Shown here piece by piece: positions 43,826-52,973 of a DNA stretch of 64,000 bases. The DNA lies in contig CAYRBI010000005.1 in assembly GCA_964422415.1 (NCBI GenBank), positions 25,614 to 89,613 on the forward strand, in the 5' to 3' direction. The notes under the pieces were generated by a model. The model had not been told where the DNA came from and did not search any database. It saw only the letters and a program-made list of their open reading frames with translations. Source of the DNA: OLB16 sp964422415 (GTDB lineage Bacteria; Hinthialibacterota; Hinthialibacteria; OLB16). The translations under genes and the position numbers were made by a program. The first letter of the stretch is position 1. Every line of letters begins with the position of its first letter.

Positions 43826-46371
43826 ACACAGATAAGGGTTTACTCTCCGGTAACCACCTGATCAATCTCATTCCGAAACCTCAGTTTCTCACCTGGTCCG
43901 TGGTGGTTTTCTCGGTCATCATGTGCGCTTCGATCTCCGGACTCCACCTCCACCAGAAACATATCCTTGAACACTTGACAGACCTACTCGAAAACATGCG
44001 CCTGGCGCGGATCGACATGGCGGAAGGATTCATGCATGTGTCACTGGGAAACGACCCCTCCGCCCCCTTTGACCAATCTACTGGATACGCCCTGCTTCGA
44101 CAGGCGATGGCCTCTTTCGAGGAGACCCAGGCCAAGTTGAATTCAACCTTCGCGGAGCCTGCGAACCAATTCAAGAACAGCCTCAGTATATTCCACCAAC
44201 GTCTTAAGGCTTGGCATGAGAATACTGAACCGGAAGCGGCCCGCCAGACAGAATTGCGCATCGCCTACCATGATGTGGAGCTACATGCCCGGCATCTCGA
44301 TGAATCCGTCCGGAACCAATTGGGCCAACTCTCCAAGCGGTATGATACCGAGTTCATCTGGATGTTGGGTATTTCCATTCTTCTCCTGACAGGAATTTGT
44401 ACCGTGGTGTTCTTCATGAGACATGCCCGGCAGATCTCTGAAGCCGCACTCGATGAAAGCCGTCAGCTCTTGAACTTTGCGGTCGAGGCCGGCCATGTCG
44501 GATTGTGGGATTGGGATCCACTCTCAGGCCAAGTTGTATACTCGCCGGAATGGAAACGCCAGATCGGCTACGAGGATCATGAGATCTCCAACCGGTATGA
44601 AGAATGGGAAAGCCGTGTTCATCCGGATGATCTACAGCATTGCCTGAACACCATTCATGAATTCAACCAGGGAACCAGTCCCGGATTCAATTTAGAATTC
44701 CGGATAAAACACAAGGATGGCTCTTACCGGAGAATCTTCTCGCATGCCTCAGCCCTACGCGGCCCAGATGATAAACTGATCCGGCTGGTGGGTTCACACA
44801 TTGATATCACCGAGCTCCGCCAGGCCGAGGAAACCCTGCGGCAACAAGAACTGTTGTTACTCGAAGCTGGAGAGATCGCCCATATAGGCGGATGGGAATT
44901 TGATCCGGTGACATACAAAGGCCAATGGACCGAAGAGACCGCGCGCATCCATGAAGCGGATCCAGATATCGAACCCACGGCACAATTGGGAATGAGTTGT
45001 TACCATGGCGCCTCCCGCACACGGATCGAAACCGCCGTGAAGGAGGCGATTGACACCGGAAAACCTTACGACCTGGAACTCGAAATCACCACCTTCAAGG
45101 GTAACCACAAGTGGATTAGAACTATCTGCCATCCCATTCTCGAGAATGGAAAAGCTGTCAGGATCCGCGGCTCCATCCAAGACATTACCCAACGTAAACA
45201 AACCGAAAAAGAAAAGGAACAACTACAAGATCAGCTTCTCCAAGCTCATAAAATGGAGGCGGTGGGTCGTCTGGCGGGGGGTGTGGCCCATGATTTTAAT
45301 AACATGCTCCAGACAATTCTGGGATATGCTGAGCTGGCCTTGCGTGATTCCAAGGGGATGAATCTCCTCCAAGAGAACATTCAGGAGATCAAGAAGGCCG
45401 GGCTGCGGTCCGCGGACCTGACCCGCCAGCTACTCGCCTTCGCCCGCCGTCAGACTGTCAGTCCTAAGGTGCTGGACCTGAATGATACCGTGACAGGGAT
45501 GCTCAAAATGCTCCAACGCCTGATTGGAGAGGATATCGACCTGGCATGGATTCCCGGCGGTTCTCTCTGGTCTATCCATATGGATCCTTCCCAAATCGAC
45601 CAAATCCTGGCTAATCTCGCAGTCAATGCACGCGATGCCATCCAAGGAGTGGGTAAGCTCACCATCGAAACGGGCAATGTCACCTTCGACCAAAACTATT
45701 GTAATGACCACTTGGATTCTGTTCCTGGCGATTATGTCCACTTAGCTGTGAGTGATGATGGCCGTGGCATGGACCGGGAGACGGTCCAACACATCTTTGA
45801 GCCCTTTTACACAACCAAGGGGATCGGAGAAGGAACTGGATTGGGCTTAGCCACTGTCTATGGAATCGTCCAGCAGAACAATGGTTTTATCAATGTCTAT
45901 AGCGAGCCTGGTGAGGGGACTACCTTCCGGATCTATCTTCCCCGCCATAATCCAGGTGCTCCCGAGACCTCTGAACACATCACCAAGGAAATCACACCGC
46001 GCGGTTGCGAGACCGTACTCATTGTTGAGGATGAGGAGGCAGTTTTACTCCTCGCCAAGAAATTCCTGGATGATCTGGGGTATACAGTCCTGGTCGCACG
46101 CACCCCCTTTCAGGCCATCGATTTGGCGTCTCATTATCTCAATGAGATTCACCTTCTTGTCACCGATGTTGTCATGCCCGAAATGAACGGAAAGGAGCTT
46201 TCACAGAAACTTTGTGCCGTCAGGCCCACGTTGAAGACCATTTTCATGTCGGGATATACCGCGAATGTGATTGCCCACCGGGGGGTTCTAGACGAGGGGC
46301 TGCTTTTTGTACAAAAACCATTCTCTTCACATGCCCTGGGGACAACCGCACGGCTTGCATTGGATGGATAA
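43822..46371 (+). CDS. hybrid sensor histidine kinase with two PAS domains and a receiver
   Basis: 849 residues. Membrane helices at about 23-42 and 178-199 enclose a helical periplasmic sensor domain. PAS/PAC domains lie at about 212-335 and 340-460. The HisKA phospho-acceptor is His490 (GGVAHDFNN), the ATPase motifs are NLAVNARDAI, SDDGRGM and GEGTGLGLATVYG, and a C-terminal receiver has Asp782 (VTDVVMPEMNG). Start overlaps the binding-protein stop by 4 bases (ATGA). The pair probably forms one signalling unit. No partner regulator with an output domain is adjacent, so the phosphorelay target is unknown. Confidence 0.93.
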   Translation: MNTDKGLLSGNHLINLIPKPQFLTWSVVVFSVIMCASISGLHLHQKHILEHLTDLLENMRLARIDMAEGFMHVSLGNDPSAPFDQSTGYALLRQAMASFEETQAKLNSTFAEPANQFKNSLSIFHQRLKAWHENTEPEAARQTELRIAYHDVELHARHLDESVRNQLGQLSKRYDTEFIWMLGISILLLTGICTVVFFMRHARQISEAALDESRQLLNFAVEAGHVGLWDWDPLSGQVVYSPEWKRQIGYEDHEISNRYEEWESRVHPDDLQHCLNTIHEFNQGTSPGFNLEFRIKHKDGSYRRIFSHASALRGPDDKLIRLVGSHIDITELRQAEETLRQQELLLLEAGEIAHIGGWEFDPVTYKGQWTEETARIHEADPDIEPTAQLGMSCYHGASRTRIETAVKEAIDTGKPYDLELEITTFKGNHKWIRTICHPILENGKAVRIRGSIQDITQRKQTEKEKEQLQDQLLQAHKMEAVGRLAGGVAHDFNNMLQTILGYAELALRDSKGMNLLQENIQEIKKAGLRSADLTRQLLAFARRQTVSPKVLDLNDTVTGMLKMLQRLIGEDIDLAWIPGGSLWSIHMDPSQIDQILANLAVNARDAIQGVGKLTIETGNVTFDQNYCNDHLDSVPGDYVHLAVSDDGRGMDRETVQHIFEPFYTTKGIGEGTGLGLATVYGIVQQNNGFINVYSEPGEGTTFRIYLPRHNPGAPETSEHITKEITPRGCETVLIVEDEEAVLLLAKKFLDDLGYTVLVARTPFQAIDLASHYLNEIHLLVTDVVMPEMNGKELSQKLCAVRPTLKTIFMSGYTANVIAHRGVLDEGLLFVQKPFSSHALGTTARLALDG

Positions 46372-46401
46372 CAGCCGATTCAAAGGAGGAGGACGAGAAG
46401 C

Positions 46402-46593
46402 ATGACCTTCGACGAGATCAATGAGAAAACGGGTTTCGCGGATGGAGACCTGTTCACGAGCGCGGAGGAGGTGCGGAGGTATTTCACCACCCACAACCTC
46501 TACTCCATCTTTGGTGAGTGTTCCCTTACCGCTTCTCAACTCGAGGTTATGGCCGCCGAGGTGATCAGGAATGGCTGGCACATGAGGGAGTAA
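46402..46593 (+). CDS. small soluble protein of unknown function
   Basis: 63 residues, MTFDEINEKTGFADGDLFTS followed by AEEVRRYFTTHNLYSIFG and a terminal helix. Helical and acidic, no signal peptide. A long purine-rich ribosome site (GGAGGAGGA) precedes the ATG, 30 bases after the kinase stop, so it may be the third gene of that operon. No family recognised. It converges with the GH5-like gene 6 bases away. Confidence 0.6.
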   Translation: MTFDEINEKTGFADGDLFTSAEEVRRYFTTHNLYSIFGECSLTASQLEVMAAEVIRNGWHMRE

Positions 46594-46599
46594 GGTCTC

Positions 46600-48282
46600 T
46601 TAATGGGAGATTAAGGACTTCACCCCCAGTATCTCCCACGCCTTATCACGAAAGCACTCCAGCCACTGCCGGGTGATCTCATCCGAAAGGGTTATCGGTT
46701 CCTGGTAGTATTCCTCGATGGTCTTGCCCCAGTAGAAGCCGAAGTAACCATCCACACGATCACGGGAACCGTCGATGAAAGCGGTCAGGTCCTCTTGGGG
46801 ACAATGCAGAGGAAACATCTCCTCAACGATCAACGGTTTACCAATGTCATACACCGCCAAAGCTTTGAGGGCATTGTCCACATCCCCCTTCTTGGGATAG
46901 AAATGGACACAGACACAATCAAGGTTCTCCGAAACCTCCTTGGAATAGAGGATTGATTGAGCGCCAAGGAATTCATAAGGCCAGGGGATCGCACCCACCG
47001 TGATCATGTGGCGCTTGTCAAACTTGCGGACCGCCGCCACAAGCATTTCGACCCAGGCTTTAGCCACCTGCTCGCGTGTGCGCCCGGCCAGGTCTAGGGT
47101 AATCCGCTGCACGAAGCACATGCCAGCGAATTCACCCGCCAACCACTCGGTGGCCTTCTCGCCCTCGCCGGGGAGAATGGGTTCATTCATCAGGTCATAA
47201 AAGAAGACCGCCGGATACTCCGCGCAGGTCTTGGCGATGTTTTCCCAGAAGAGCGCTTGAACCTTCCACCGGCCCGCCTCATCCAGGGTGTCATACCAGG
47301 CGGGCACCTCTTTCTTGAGGTAGCAACCCAGCCCGGTGATGTCGAGATAAACTCCAGCCGCCTGGCACCATTCCACCAAACGCTTGAGCTGCGCCAATGC
47401 CTCTTCATTGGGTTCCGTGGGAGATTTCATGAAGCGGCCCACCTGCAGGTGAATCCGTACCGCATTGGCCCCAAGCAGCTGCATCTCCAGGAAATCCTCA
47501 AGCACGGTTTGCCACTCATCGACCCAGTAGTCCTCCAGGAGACGTGAGGAGCGGTCATGGTCGTAATTGAAGCCCCAGGCGGTGAAGGGTGCGCCGGTGT
47601 CAGTACGGATGAAATGGGAACCATCCGAGGCGGGACGGATTAGGGCAAGGGACGTTGTCTGGTGTGGAGGATCCCTGCCAATCAAGTGGATTGCATGTCT
47701 ACATTTGACATATAAGAGACGATTATCCTTGGTCACATAAAACTCATAAACTGGAGGATGGATAATTGAGGCTGGAGGACCAACATACACTTTTTCCACC
47801 AGCCATGAATTAGCAATCCTCTCCGCTGAATACTTCCAATTGGCTATATCTATGTCTCTTCCAGGAAGTTCTTGGGGACTGGCACCGGTAGCATCAGCCA
47901 GATTTTTACTATAATAGCACCCCAGGTCTTCAAACAATTTAGCCAATTCTATTGCGGTCTCCGGATCGGGAACACGGATGTCTAGCGTGGCCATGAATGC
48001 GGATAAACTGATATTCAATGATATATTCTGGAATTCATTCACCATCCAGGTATTATCAATAAAGGTGGATTTTCCAGACACAAGATGGGTAATAGTTTTC
48101 CCTCTATACCTCATGTCCGCTGATAAATTCACTACCACCCGATAGCCTGATAAAAACTTCTCGATGCGTTCACTTGTGACCACCAAGTCTTTAGCTCCGG
48201 GAGTTTGTGAGGGATGATCCACCGCGTAAAGAGAGGTGGTACAGACTCCGAAAACAATTAGGGCTATCAGCAGATTTCTCAT
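46600..48282 (-). CDS. secreted GH5-like glycoside hydrolase with a novel N-terminal domain
   Basis: 560 residues with a signal peptide (about 1-20, LIALIVFGVCTTSLYA). Residues about 30-215 form a domain I cannot place. The rest is a TIM barrel of the GH5/mannanase type: WGFNYDHDR, LGANAVRIHLQVGRF, the acid/base Glu367 in FFYDLMNEPI and a nucleophile at 487-488 in PLIVEEMF. Family members cut beta-mannans, cellulose or related glycans; the substrate cannot be told. It is transcribed after the GNAT gene and converges on the small 63-residue gene. Confidence 0.8.
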   Translation of the reverse strand: MRNLLIALIVFGVCTTSLYAVDHPSQTPGAKDLVVTSERIEKFLSGYRVVVNLSADMRYRGKTITHLVSGKSTFIDNTWMVNEFQNISLNISLSAFMATLDIRVPDPETAIELAKLFEDLGCYYSKNLADATGASPQELPGRDIDIANWKYSAERIANSWLVEKVYVGPPASIIHPPVYEFYVTKDNRLLYVKCRHAIHLIGRDPPHQTTSLALIRPASDGSHFIRTDTGAPFTAWGFNYDHDRSSRLLEDYWVDEWQTVLEDFLEMQLLGANAVRIHLQVGRFMKSPTEPNEEALAQLKRLVEWCQAAGVYLDITGLGCYLKKEVPAWYDTLDEAGRWKVQALFWENIAKTCAEYPAVFFYDLMNEPILPGEGEKATEWLAGEFAGMCFVQRITLDLAGRTREQVAKAWVEMLVAAVRKFDKRHMITVGAIPWPYEFLGAQSILYSKEVSENLDCVCVHFYPKKGDVDNALKALAVYDIGKPLIVEEMFPLHCPQEDLTAFIDGSRDRVDGYFGFYWGKTIEEYYQEPITLSDEITRQWLECFRDKAWEILGVKSLISH

Positions 48283-48288
48283 GGAAAC

Positions 48289-48723
48289 TCACCCATCCTC
48301 TTCAAGCCGTTTTCCAAATTGAATCCGATCCTCTTCCTCGAAACCAACGCCACGATAGAAAGCTGCGGCGGTATCATTCCCCATGCGGACTTGCAGGTTG
48401 ATCTTGGGACAGCCGAGTTCACTCAAACGGCGTTCCACATCCGCCATCATAGCCCGGCCATAACCTTGTCTCTGGAAGGCAGGGTCTACACCAAACAAGT
48501 GCACCCAACCCCGGTGGCCATCGAATCCAGCCATGATGGCCGCCACGATTTTTGAATCATTCACACCGACCAAGAAGAGTTCGCGTTGAACCTGTTTCTT
48601 GCGAGCGATGTCCTTGTGGGGATCATTCCAGGGACGCAGCAAACCACAGCGGTTCCATAAGGCGATGACAGACTCTTCATCAGAGTCTTCAAAGGGGCGG
48701 ATGTGGAGCGGAGACAAGGGCAT
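48289..48723 (-). CDS. GNAT-family N-acetyltransferase (YpeA-like)
   Basis: 144 residues from the ATG at 48723; a TTG 12 bases upstream is possible. The acetyl-CoA loop is VDPAFQRQGYGRAMM and the fold ends NLQVRMGNDTAAAFYRGVGF. The N-terminal LHIRPFEDSDEESVIALWNR and the Arg-Pro-Trp-Asn-Asp-Pro stretch resemble the YpeA subgroup. The acceptor is unknown. It lies 6 bases upstream of the GH5-like gene. Confidence 0.88.
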   Translation of the reverse strand: MPLSPLHIRPFEDSDEESVIALWNRCGLLRPWNDPHKDIARKKQVQRELFLVGVNDSKIVAAIMAGFDGHRGWVHLFGVDPAFQRQGYGRAMMADVERRLSELGCPKINLQVRMGNDTAAAFYRGVGFEEEDRIQFGKRLEEDG

Positions 48724-48765
48724 CAGAAATATCAATCTTAGTCAAAGTGATATCATCACTTGTGT

Positions 48766-49257
48766 TCATACTTCGGGAGCGATTCTAAAAAGGGCTTTCA
48801 GTAAGGATTGTATTTTCACGAGATCATTCCGTGGTAACTCATTGAAAGCATATTCACTTGGAATCCGGACCTCACCTGAATCATCTTCCCATGGGTATTC
48901 GGCATTCATTCTCTCCTGGTTTCCACCCACGGGAGCCAGCATTTCAATCCGCTGGGCAATGGAAAGAAGACTATCGATATACACGGAGTATGCCTTGGGA
49001 TTCCTATCATATCCCAAGAGCCGACGGATATTTGGACTCCTCTTGGAAGTGTTCAAGAACTGAACTAAGGCATAGTGTGTCTTCTTGAAGGGTTTTTCAC
49101 TACCGATACAAAGGAAAGACTTGGCAAGTTTCTCGCTTGCCATCTGGAGATAATGTAACCGGTGGCAGAGCGGAACATTTCTCTCATTCATTTGAGTATA
49201 CATGTGATAATCACTCATGGCTTGATGGAGATAGCCCTCTTGCCATGTTATACTCAT
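48766..49257 (-). CDS. HEPN-like helical protein
   Basis: 163 residues, all-helical. The segment HRLHYLQMASEKLAKSFL is the usual HEPN helix, and KTHYALVQFL follows. The classical catalytic R-x4-6-H in the last helix is not seen in its normal place; an R-x5-H (RNVPLCH) occurs near the N-terminus. The start overlaps the upstream gene's stop by 4 bases. HEPN proteins are often RNase toxins or nucleotide-handling partners. A toxin role here is only suggested by the paired, overlapping arrangement. Confidence 0.55.
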   Translation of the reverse strand: MSITWQEGYLHQAMSDYHMYTQMNERNVPLCHRLHYLQMASEKLAKSFLCIGSEKPFKKTHYALVQFLNTSKRSPNIRRLLGYDRNPKAYSVYIDSLLSIAQRIEMLAPVGGNQERMNAEYPWEDDSGEVRIPSEYAFNELPRNDLVKIQSLLKALFRIAPEV

Positions 49258-49556
49258 ACCACCAGCTCCTCTGCGTCATCCCACTTTCCCCATCGACGCG
49301 GTAATTTGAGTTTGCCGAACTCCAATGGCCGAATAATCGCGATCCCATAAGGAAATGTATATCCATCCTCGGGCGAAGGCCTAAAATAAAAGGGATCCAC
49401 TCTTCCATCCAGGGCGGGAATGATGTTCTCCTCGAGTTCAAGCAAGTGGATCTCCTTTTTGCTCGGGAACCAGTAGATCTTCTCGATTTTCGGTTCGGCT
49501 TTCTTGTTGTCCTCGGCTAGTTTACGAGCTTGTTCCTTAATGATCTCCACGGACAT
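49254..49556 (-). CDS. small protein of unknown function paired with the HEPN-like gene
   Basis: 100 residues from the ATG at 49556 with AAGGAGAG upstream; an earlier in-frame start at 49589 is less likely. The N-terminal helix SVEIIKEQARKLAEDNKKAE is followed by a beta-rich part, IEKIYWFPSKKEIHLLELEE and FYFRPSPEDGYTFPYGIAII. The latter has features of proteins that read or sense a partner, but no family was recognised. The stop overlaps the HEPN-like start (ATGA), so the two are made together. Confidence 0.6.
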   Translation of the reverse strand: MSVEIIKEQARKLAEDNKKAEPKIEKIYWFPSKKEIHLLELEENIIPALDGRVDPFYFRPSPEDGYTFPYGIAIIRPLEFGKLKLPRRWGKWDDAEELVV

Positions 49557-49647
49557 TGGATCTTCTCTCCTTGGGTGATTCCAGCACAACTACAGGTTAC
49601 CCCTACGGTGCTTGATGGCCAAGTACCTCTTGGGAATCCACCAACCC

Positions 49648-49893
49648 TCACTTTGTCACCACTTTGACTGAATCCTCATACAAGGTATCCGGACAGATGT
49701 CCTGTTCATGGGGCCAAGCAACAGTCCCATTTTCAGACCGAGCCTGAGAAAAGTAGCCGAGGTCTTTCAGTTCTTTGAAGACACCAAAATCAAGGAGGTG
49801 GGCACAGTTGTATTCTCCCACTTCTCCATTCGTGAAGGTGATTTCAAGAGTGTAATCATTTCGAGCGATGACAGCCTGGACTCTGGGGTTCAT
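49648..49893 (-). CDS. DUF2442 domain protein
   Basis: 81 residues: MNPRVQAVIARNDYTLEITF, then TNGEVGEYNCAHLLDFGVFK and a C-terminal DICPDTLYEDSVKV. This is the DUF2442 pattern, a family often found with DUF4160 in toxin-antitoxin-like pairs. No DUF4160 gene is adjacent; instead an unknown gene and a HEPN-like gene follow downstream. A ribosome site GGGAGAG precedes the ATG. Confidence 0.8.
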   Translation of the reverse strand: MNPRVQAVIARNDYTLEITFTNGEVGEYNCAHLLDFGVFKELKDLGYFSQARSENGTVAWPHEQDICPDTLYEDSVKVVTK

Positions 49894-50053
49894 CTATTCT
49901 CTCCCTTTTTCATTCATCAGTATCCCATACTCCCTCCAAGATGACACCTTACCTTATCTCCTCATCCGTTATTCCCATCTTGTTGACACTGTCTCAGCCT
50001 CCTACCATCTCTCCTCATGGCCATTCGGTCTGGCCATGAAAGAGAGTCTCATC

Positions 50054-51276
50054 ATGAAGTCATCCATCCCCTACCAGTTCCCTTTTCTACTGCTCCGATC
50101 ACTCCTGCTCCTGGGTACTCTGGGGCTGGTCCCACTCACCTCCCTCGCCGGGGGGATCACCATCTTCACACATGGTTTCACCGGTTCGGGACGGCCGGAG
50201 TGGCTGAACACCATGCGGACAGCGATGAATAACCGTCTTCCAGCCAGTACGAGCCGTATCAGCATCGACCTGATAGTGAAAGACCACGATGGAGATCTGG
50301 AGGTCAGCGAAACCGGCACCGAGGGCGAACGTGAAGAAACCCTTATCGTACTCGACTGGTCCGATGTGGCCTTTTTCAAGGATGCCAACGGGAAAGACAA
50401 AAATCCAAAGAAACCCACCGCTGATGTGGCGGAGACCGTGGCCGAATATCTGCTCAATGATCCACGCCTCCTCCAGTTGCCGTTGCACATGGCCGGTCAT
50501 AGCCGTGGCGGCTCACTGGTCTCGGAGATCGCGCGCCAACTGGGACGGCACGGCATCTGGGTTGAACAGGTCACCCACTGGGATCCCTGTCCGATCTCTA
50601 TCGATGAACCGGTTCGCATTTATGAGAACACAATATTCTCGGACAACTATTGGAGAGATGGAGAGTTATTGATTCCAGCGGGTTCTCCGGTTCAAGGAGC
50701 CTATAACCGCGACTTGGGTAATCTCGATGGCGGTTATGGCACACTCGATGGAGGCGACCACTCGGATGTCCATATGTGGTACTTCGGGACTATTAACCTG
50801 AGTACACCAGCCAACTACTCGGATGGCCTGAGGGTAGACCAACAGATGCGTAACCACTGGTGGACTCCAGCGGAGGAGCAAGGGGCCAAGACTGGGTTCT
50901 ACTTCAGCCTGGCCGCTGTTCAGGACTGGGGTGCCGGAGACCCCCGTCTGGCGGATGGGCCACGGTCGGGATTGTCGGACTCTTTCGGTGGAACTGGAAC
51001 CCGCTTGGCACTCACTTATGCCGCGGCCCCCTACTGGCCGAATGTACGCATCCAGAGTTTGGGGAGTGACGCCACCACTTTCACGGCGGGTGAAGCGATC
51101 CCAATCGAGTGTTATTACCAGGATAACGATGGGGCCATGGCGGTAACTCTGTACAAGGACACGGACACAAATCCCTACAACACCCCGGAACCGGTCCTGA
51201 TCCGTACTGCGGAGGAGTTCACTGGCCTCGGAACCACGCTGCATTCACTATCCACTTCCTGGACACCAGAACAGTC
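50054..51276 (+). CDS. secreted lipase-like alpha/beta hydrolase, C-terminus lost in the scaffold gap
   Basis: At least 407 residues before the N run. The start at 50054 gives a clean signal peptide (LLLRSLLLLGTLGLVPLTSL); 50036 is an alternative. The nucleophile elbow is AGHSRGGS, with candidate Asp in HWDPCP and His in GGDHSDVHMWYFG. The second half is an Ig-like beta domain containing LYKDTDTNPYNTPEPV. It is a close paralogue of the gene at 52974, which predicts that about 100 residues, including a Thr/Pro linker and a YWxxY end, are missing. Do not join it across the N run with the downstream fragment. Confidence 0.82.
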
Positions 51277-51376
51277 NNNNNNNNNNNNNNNNNNNNNNNN
51301 NNNNNNNNNNNNNNNNNNNNNNNNNNNNNNNNNNNNNNNNNNNNNNNNNNNNNNNNNNNNNNNNNNNNNNNNNNNN
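51277..51376. other. 100-N scaffold gap
   Basis: Exactly 100 N, the usual placeholder for a join of unknown length. It falls inside the lipase-like paralogue and in front of a glycosidase fragment, so neither end is complete and the true distance between them is not known. Confidence 0.99.
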
Positions 51377-52731
51377 TGCGCAACCGCCCGTTACCGCTGC
51401 AGAACTGGCCTGCACCCCAGTTCGATGACCAGACCATCGAAGGCGCTGTCCGTGCCCTCGAAGTGATGAGTGAGGCCAGGTACACCCATCTCGACACCTT
51501 CGGTCTGTGGGCGACGGGAGACTATCCGCTGGATATTGTGAGTGCCTTCAAGGATCAAGAACGGGCACGTAGGCTGAGAAGGCTCTTCAAGGAGGCGGAG
51601 AAACGCGGCATCGGCATGGTCCTGCCACTCGGTCTGTTCACCTGGGGCTATGACCGAATCATCACCGAAGACCCGGAGGTGCGTGGAAAGGACGAACAAG
51701 GCAATCCCCACGCTCATGCCATGTGCGGAGCGAAAGAGAAATCCTGGACCTACATTGAGAAGCTCATCGATACCGCCATGAGCCAGTTCGAATTTGCGGG
51801 AGTGCATATGGAATCCGCTGATCAGGGGTGGTGCCAATGCTCTGAGTGCGCGGGAAAATATGGTGCGGTGGGTTACAACTGCCGTCTGAACACCCGCGCG
51901 GCGGACTACATCCGTAGCAAATGGCCGCATGTGTTGATCTACTCCATCCCAATCAACTGGGTGCCCTGGAAGTTGGCGGAGAATGGGCACCAGCAGCAAT
52001 TCACCCGCGAGGAATTCAACCATATCATTACCCTGAGCAATCACATCGACCTCTTTGTCGACCAGGGGCACCGTGGCAATTATGTCCCACCAGAGTGGAT
52101 TCCTGAACTACGCTGCAAGTACGGTACCTCAGGAGGCTTGTGGTTGTATCACTGTGTGCGCATGAACCGCTTGAGTTACTTGATCCCTTATCTCAAACGT
52201 GCTTGTGAGTTCATCAAGAGAGACTACGACCGTGGCGCGCGCGGGTGTCTCTACTACCAGGGACCCATGGACAATCCAGGGGTCGAGGTCAACAGTGCCA
52301 CCGCTGGGCGTATCCTCAGGGATGTGACACGCGATCCCCGCGAGATCCTGGAAGAGGTAGTCGAGGAGTACTACCAGCCACGCTCGGAGCAGGCCCGGGA
52401 GAAACTCGCGGACATTTTTCTCCGTGTCGAGGAGGGATACTTCGGCCGTTGGAATCCGGACGTCATTAAAGCTTCACACAAACTGGATGTACCGGGAGAG
52501 TTCTCAGGATGGGGGCTGTTTGGCGAGGAACCTGAGATTCCTGGCCATCTTAACGAGCCCTTTCTGGATAAAGAGGGACGTCTCAAATACAAGGATGAGC
52601 TGATCGGTTGCCTGAAAGACCTGGAAGGCATTCAAGCGGATCTCTTCAGCCGGGAAAGAACCGGGAGGCTCATGGACGCGCTCATTTTGACAGTCCAATT
52701 CCTGAAGACATATATCGCCTTCAAGGGGTAA
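51377..52731 (+). CDS. TIM-barrel glycosidase-like protein (DUF4838-like), N-terminus lost in the gap
   Basis: The frame (codons from 51379) is open right up to the N run (NRPLPLQNWPAPQFDDQTIE), so the gene starts inside or before the gap; 451 residues remain. It shows YTHLDTFGLW, GFQ-like barrel strands and a Cys cluster WCQCSECAGKYG after GVHMESAD. This resembles DUF4838 and related GH20/GH67-like barrels. The C-terminal part is helical. Likely a carbohydrate-active enzyme; substrate unknown. Any signal peptide is out of view. Confidence 0.6.
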
Positions 52732-52898
52732 CGGGATATTCGATCAAGAGAGCAAGAGTGAATTCCCTCACTTTTGTCCTCACCCAAACTCCTCAACCTT
52801 TCATCACCGTCCTCACCTCGGCTCCATCTTCTGGAGTCAGATGTGGGTATTTTTTTCAAATGGAGCAACAATTCTTTTTTCTAAAGCAATGTATTGTG

Positions 52899-52927
52899 TT
52901 GACAGCAATGTCCCTACCTCATAAATT
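52899..52927 (+). promoter_or_regulatory. sigma70-like promoter of the second lipase-like gene
   Basis: TTGACA at 52899-52904, a 17-base spacer, then TAAATT at 52922-52927 within a markedly A/T-rich stretch. The leader to the ATG at 52974 is about 40 bases and contains AAGGG near the start. Confidence 0.65.
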
Positions 52928-52973
52928 TATTATCGCATTTCAAATATGGAAATCTTAAAATGAAGGGCATATC

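Noticed and set aside
49868..51466. One long plus-strand reading frame running through the N stretch
   Set aside because: The frame exists only because N codons are read as open. The lipase-like protein before the gap and the out-of-frame start after it belong to different genes.
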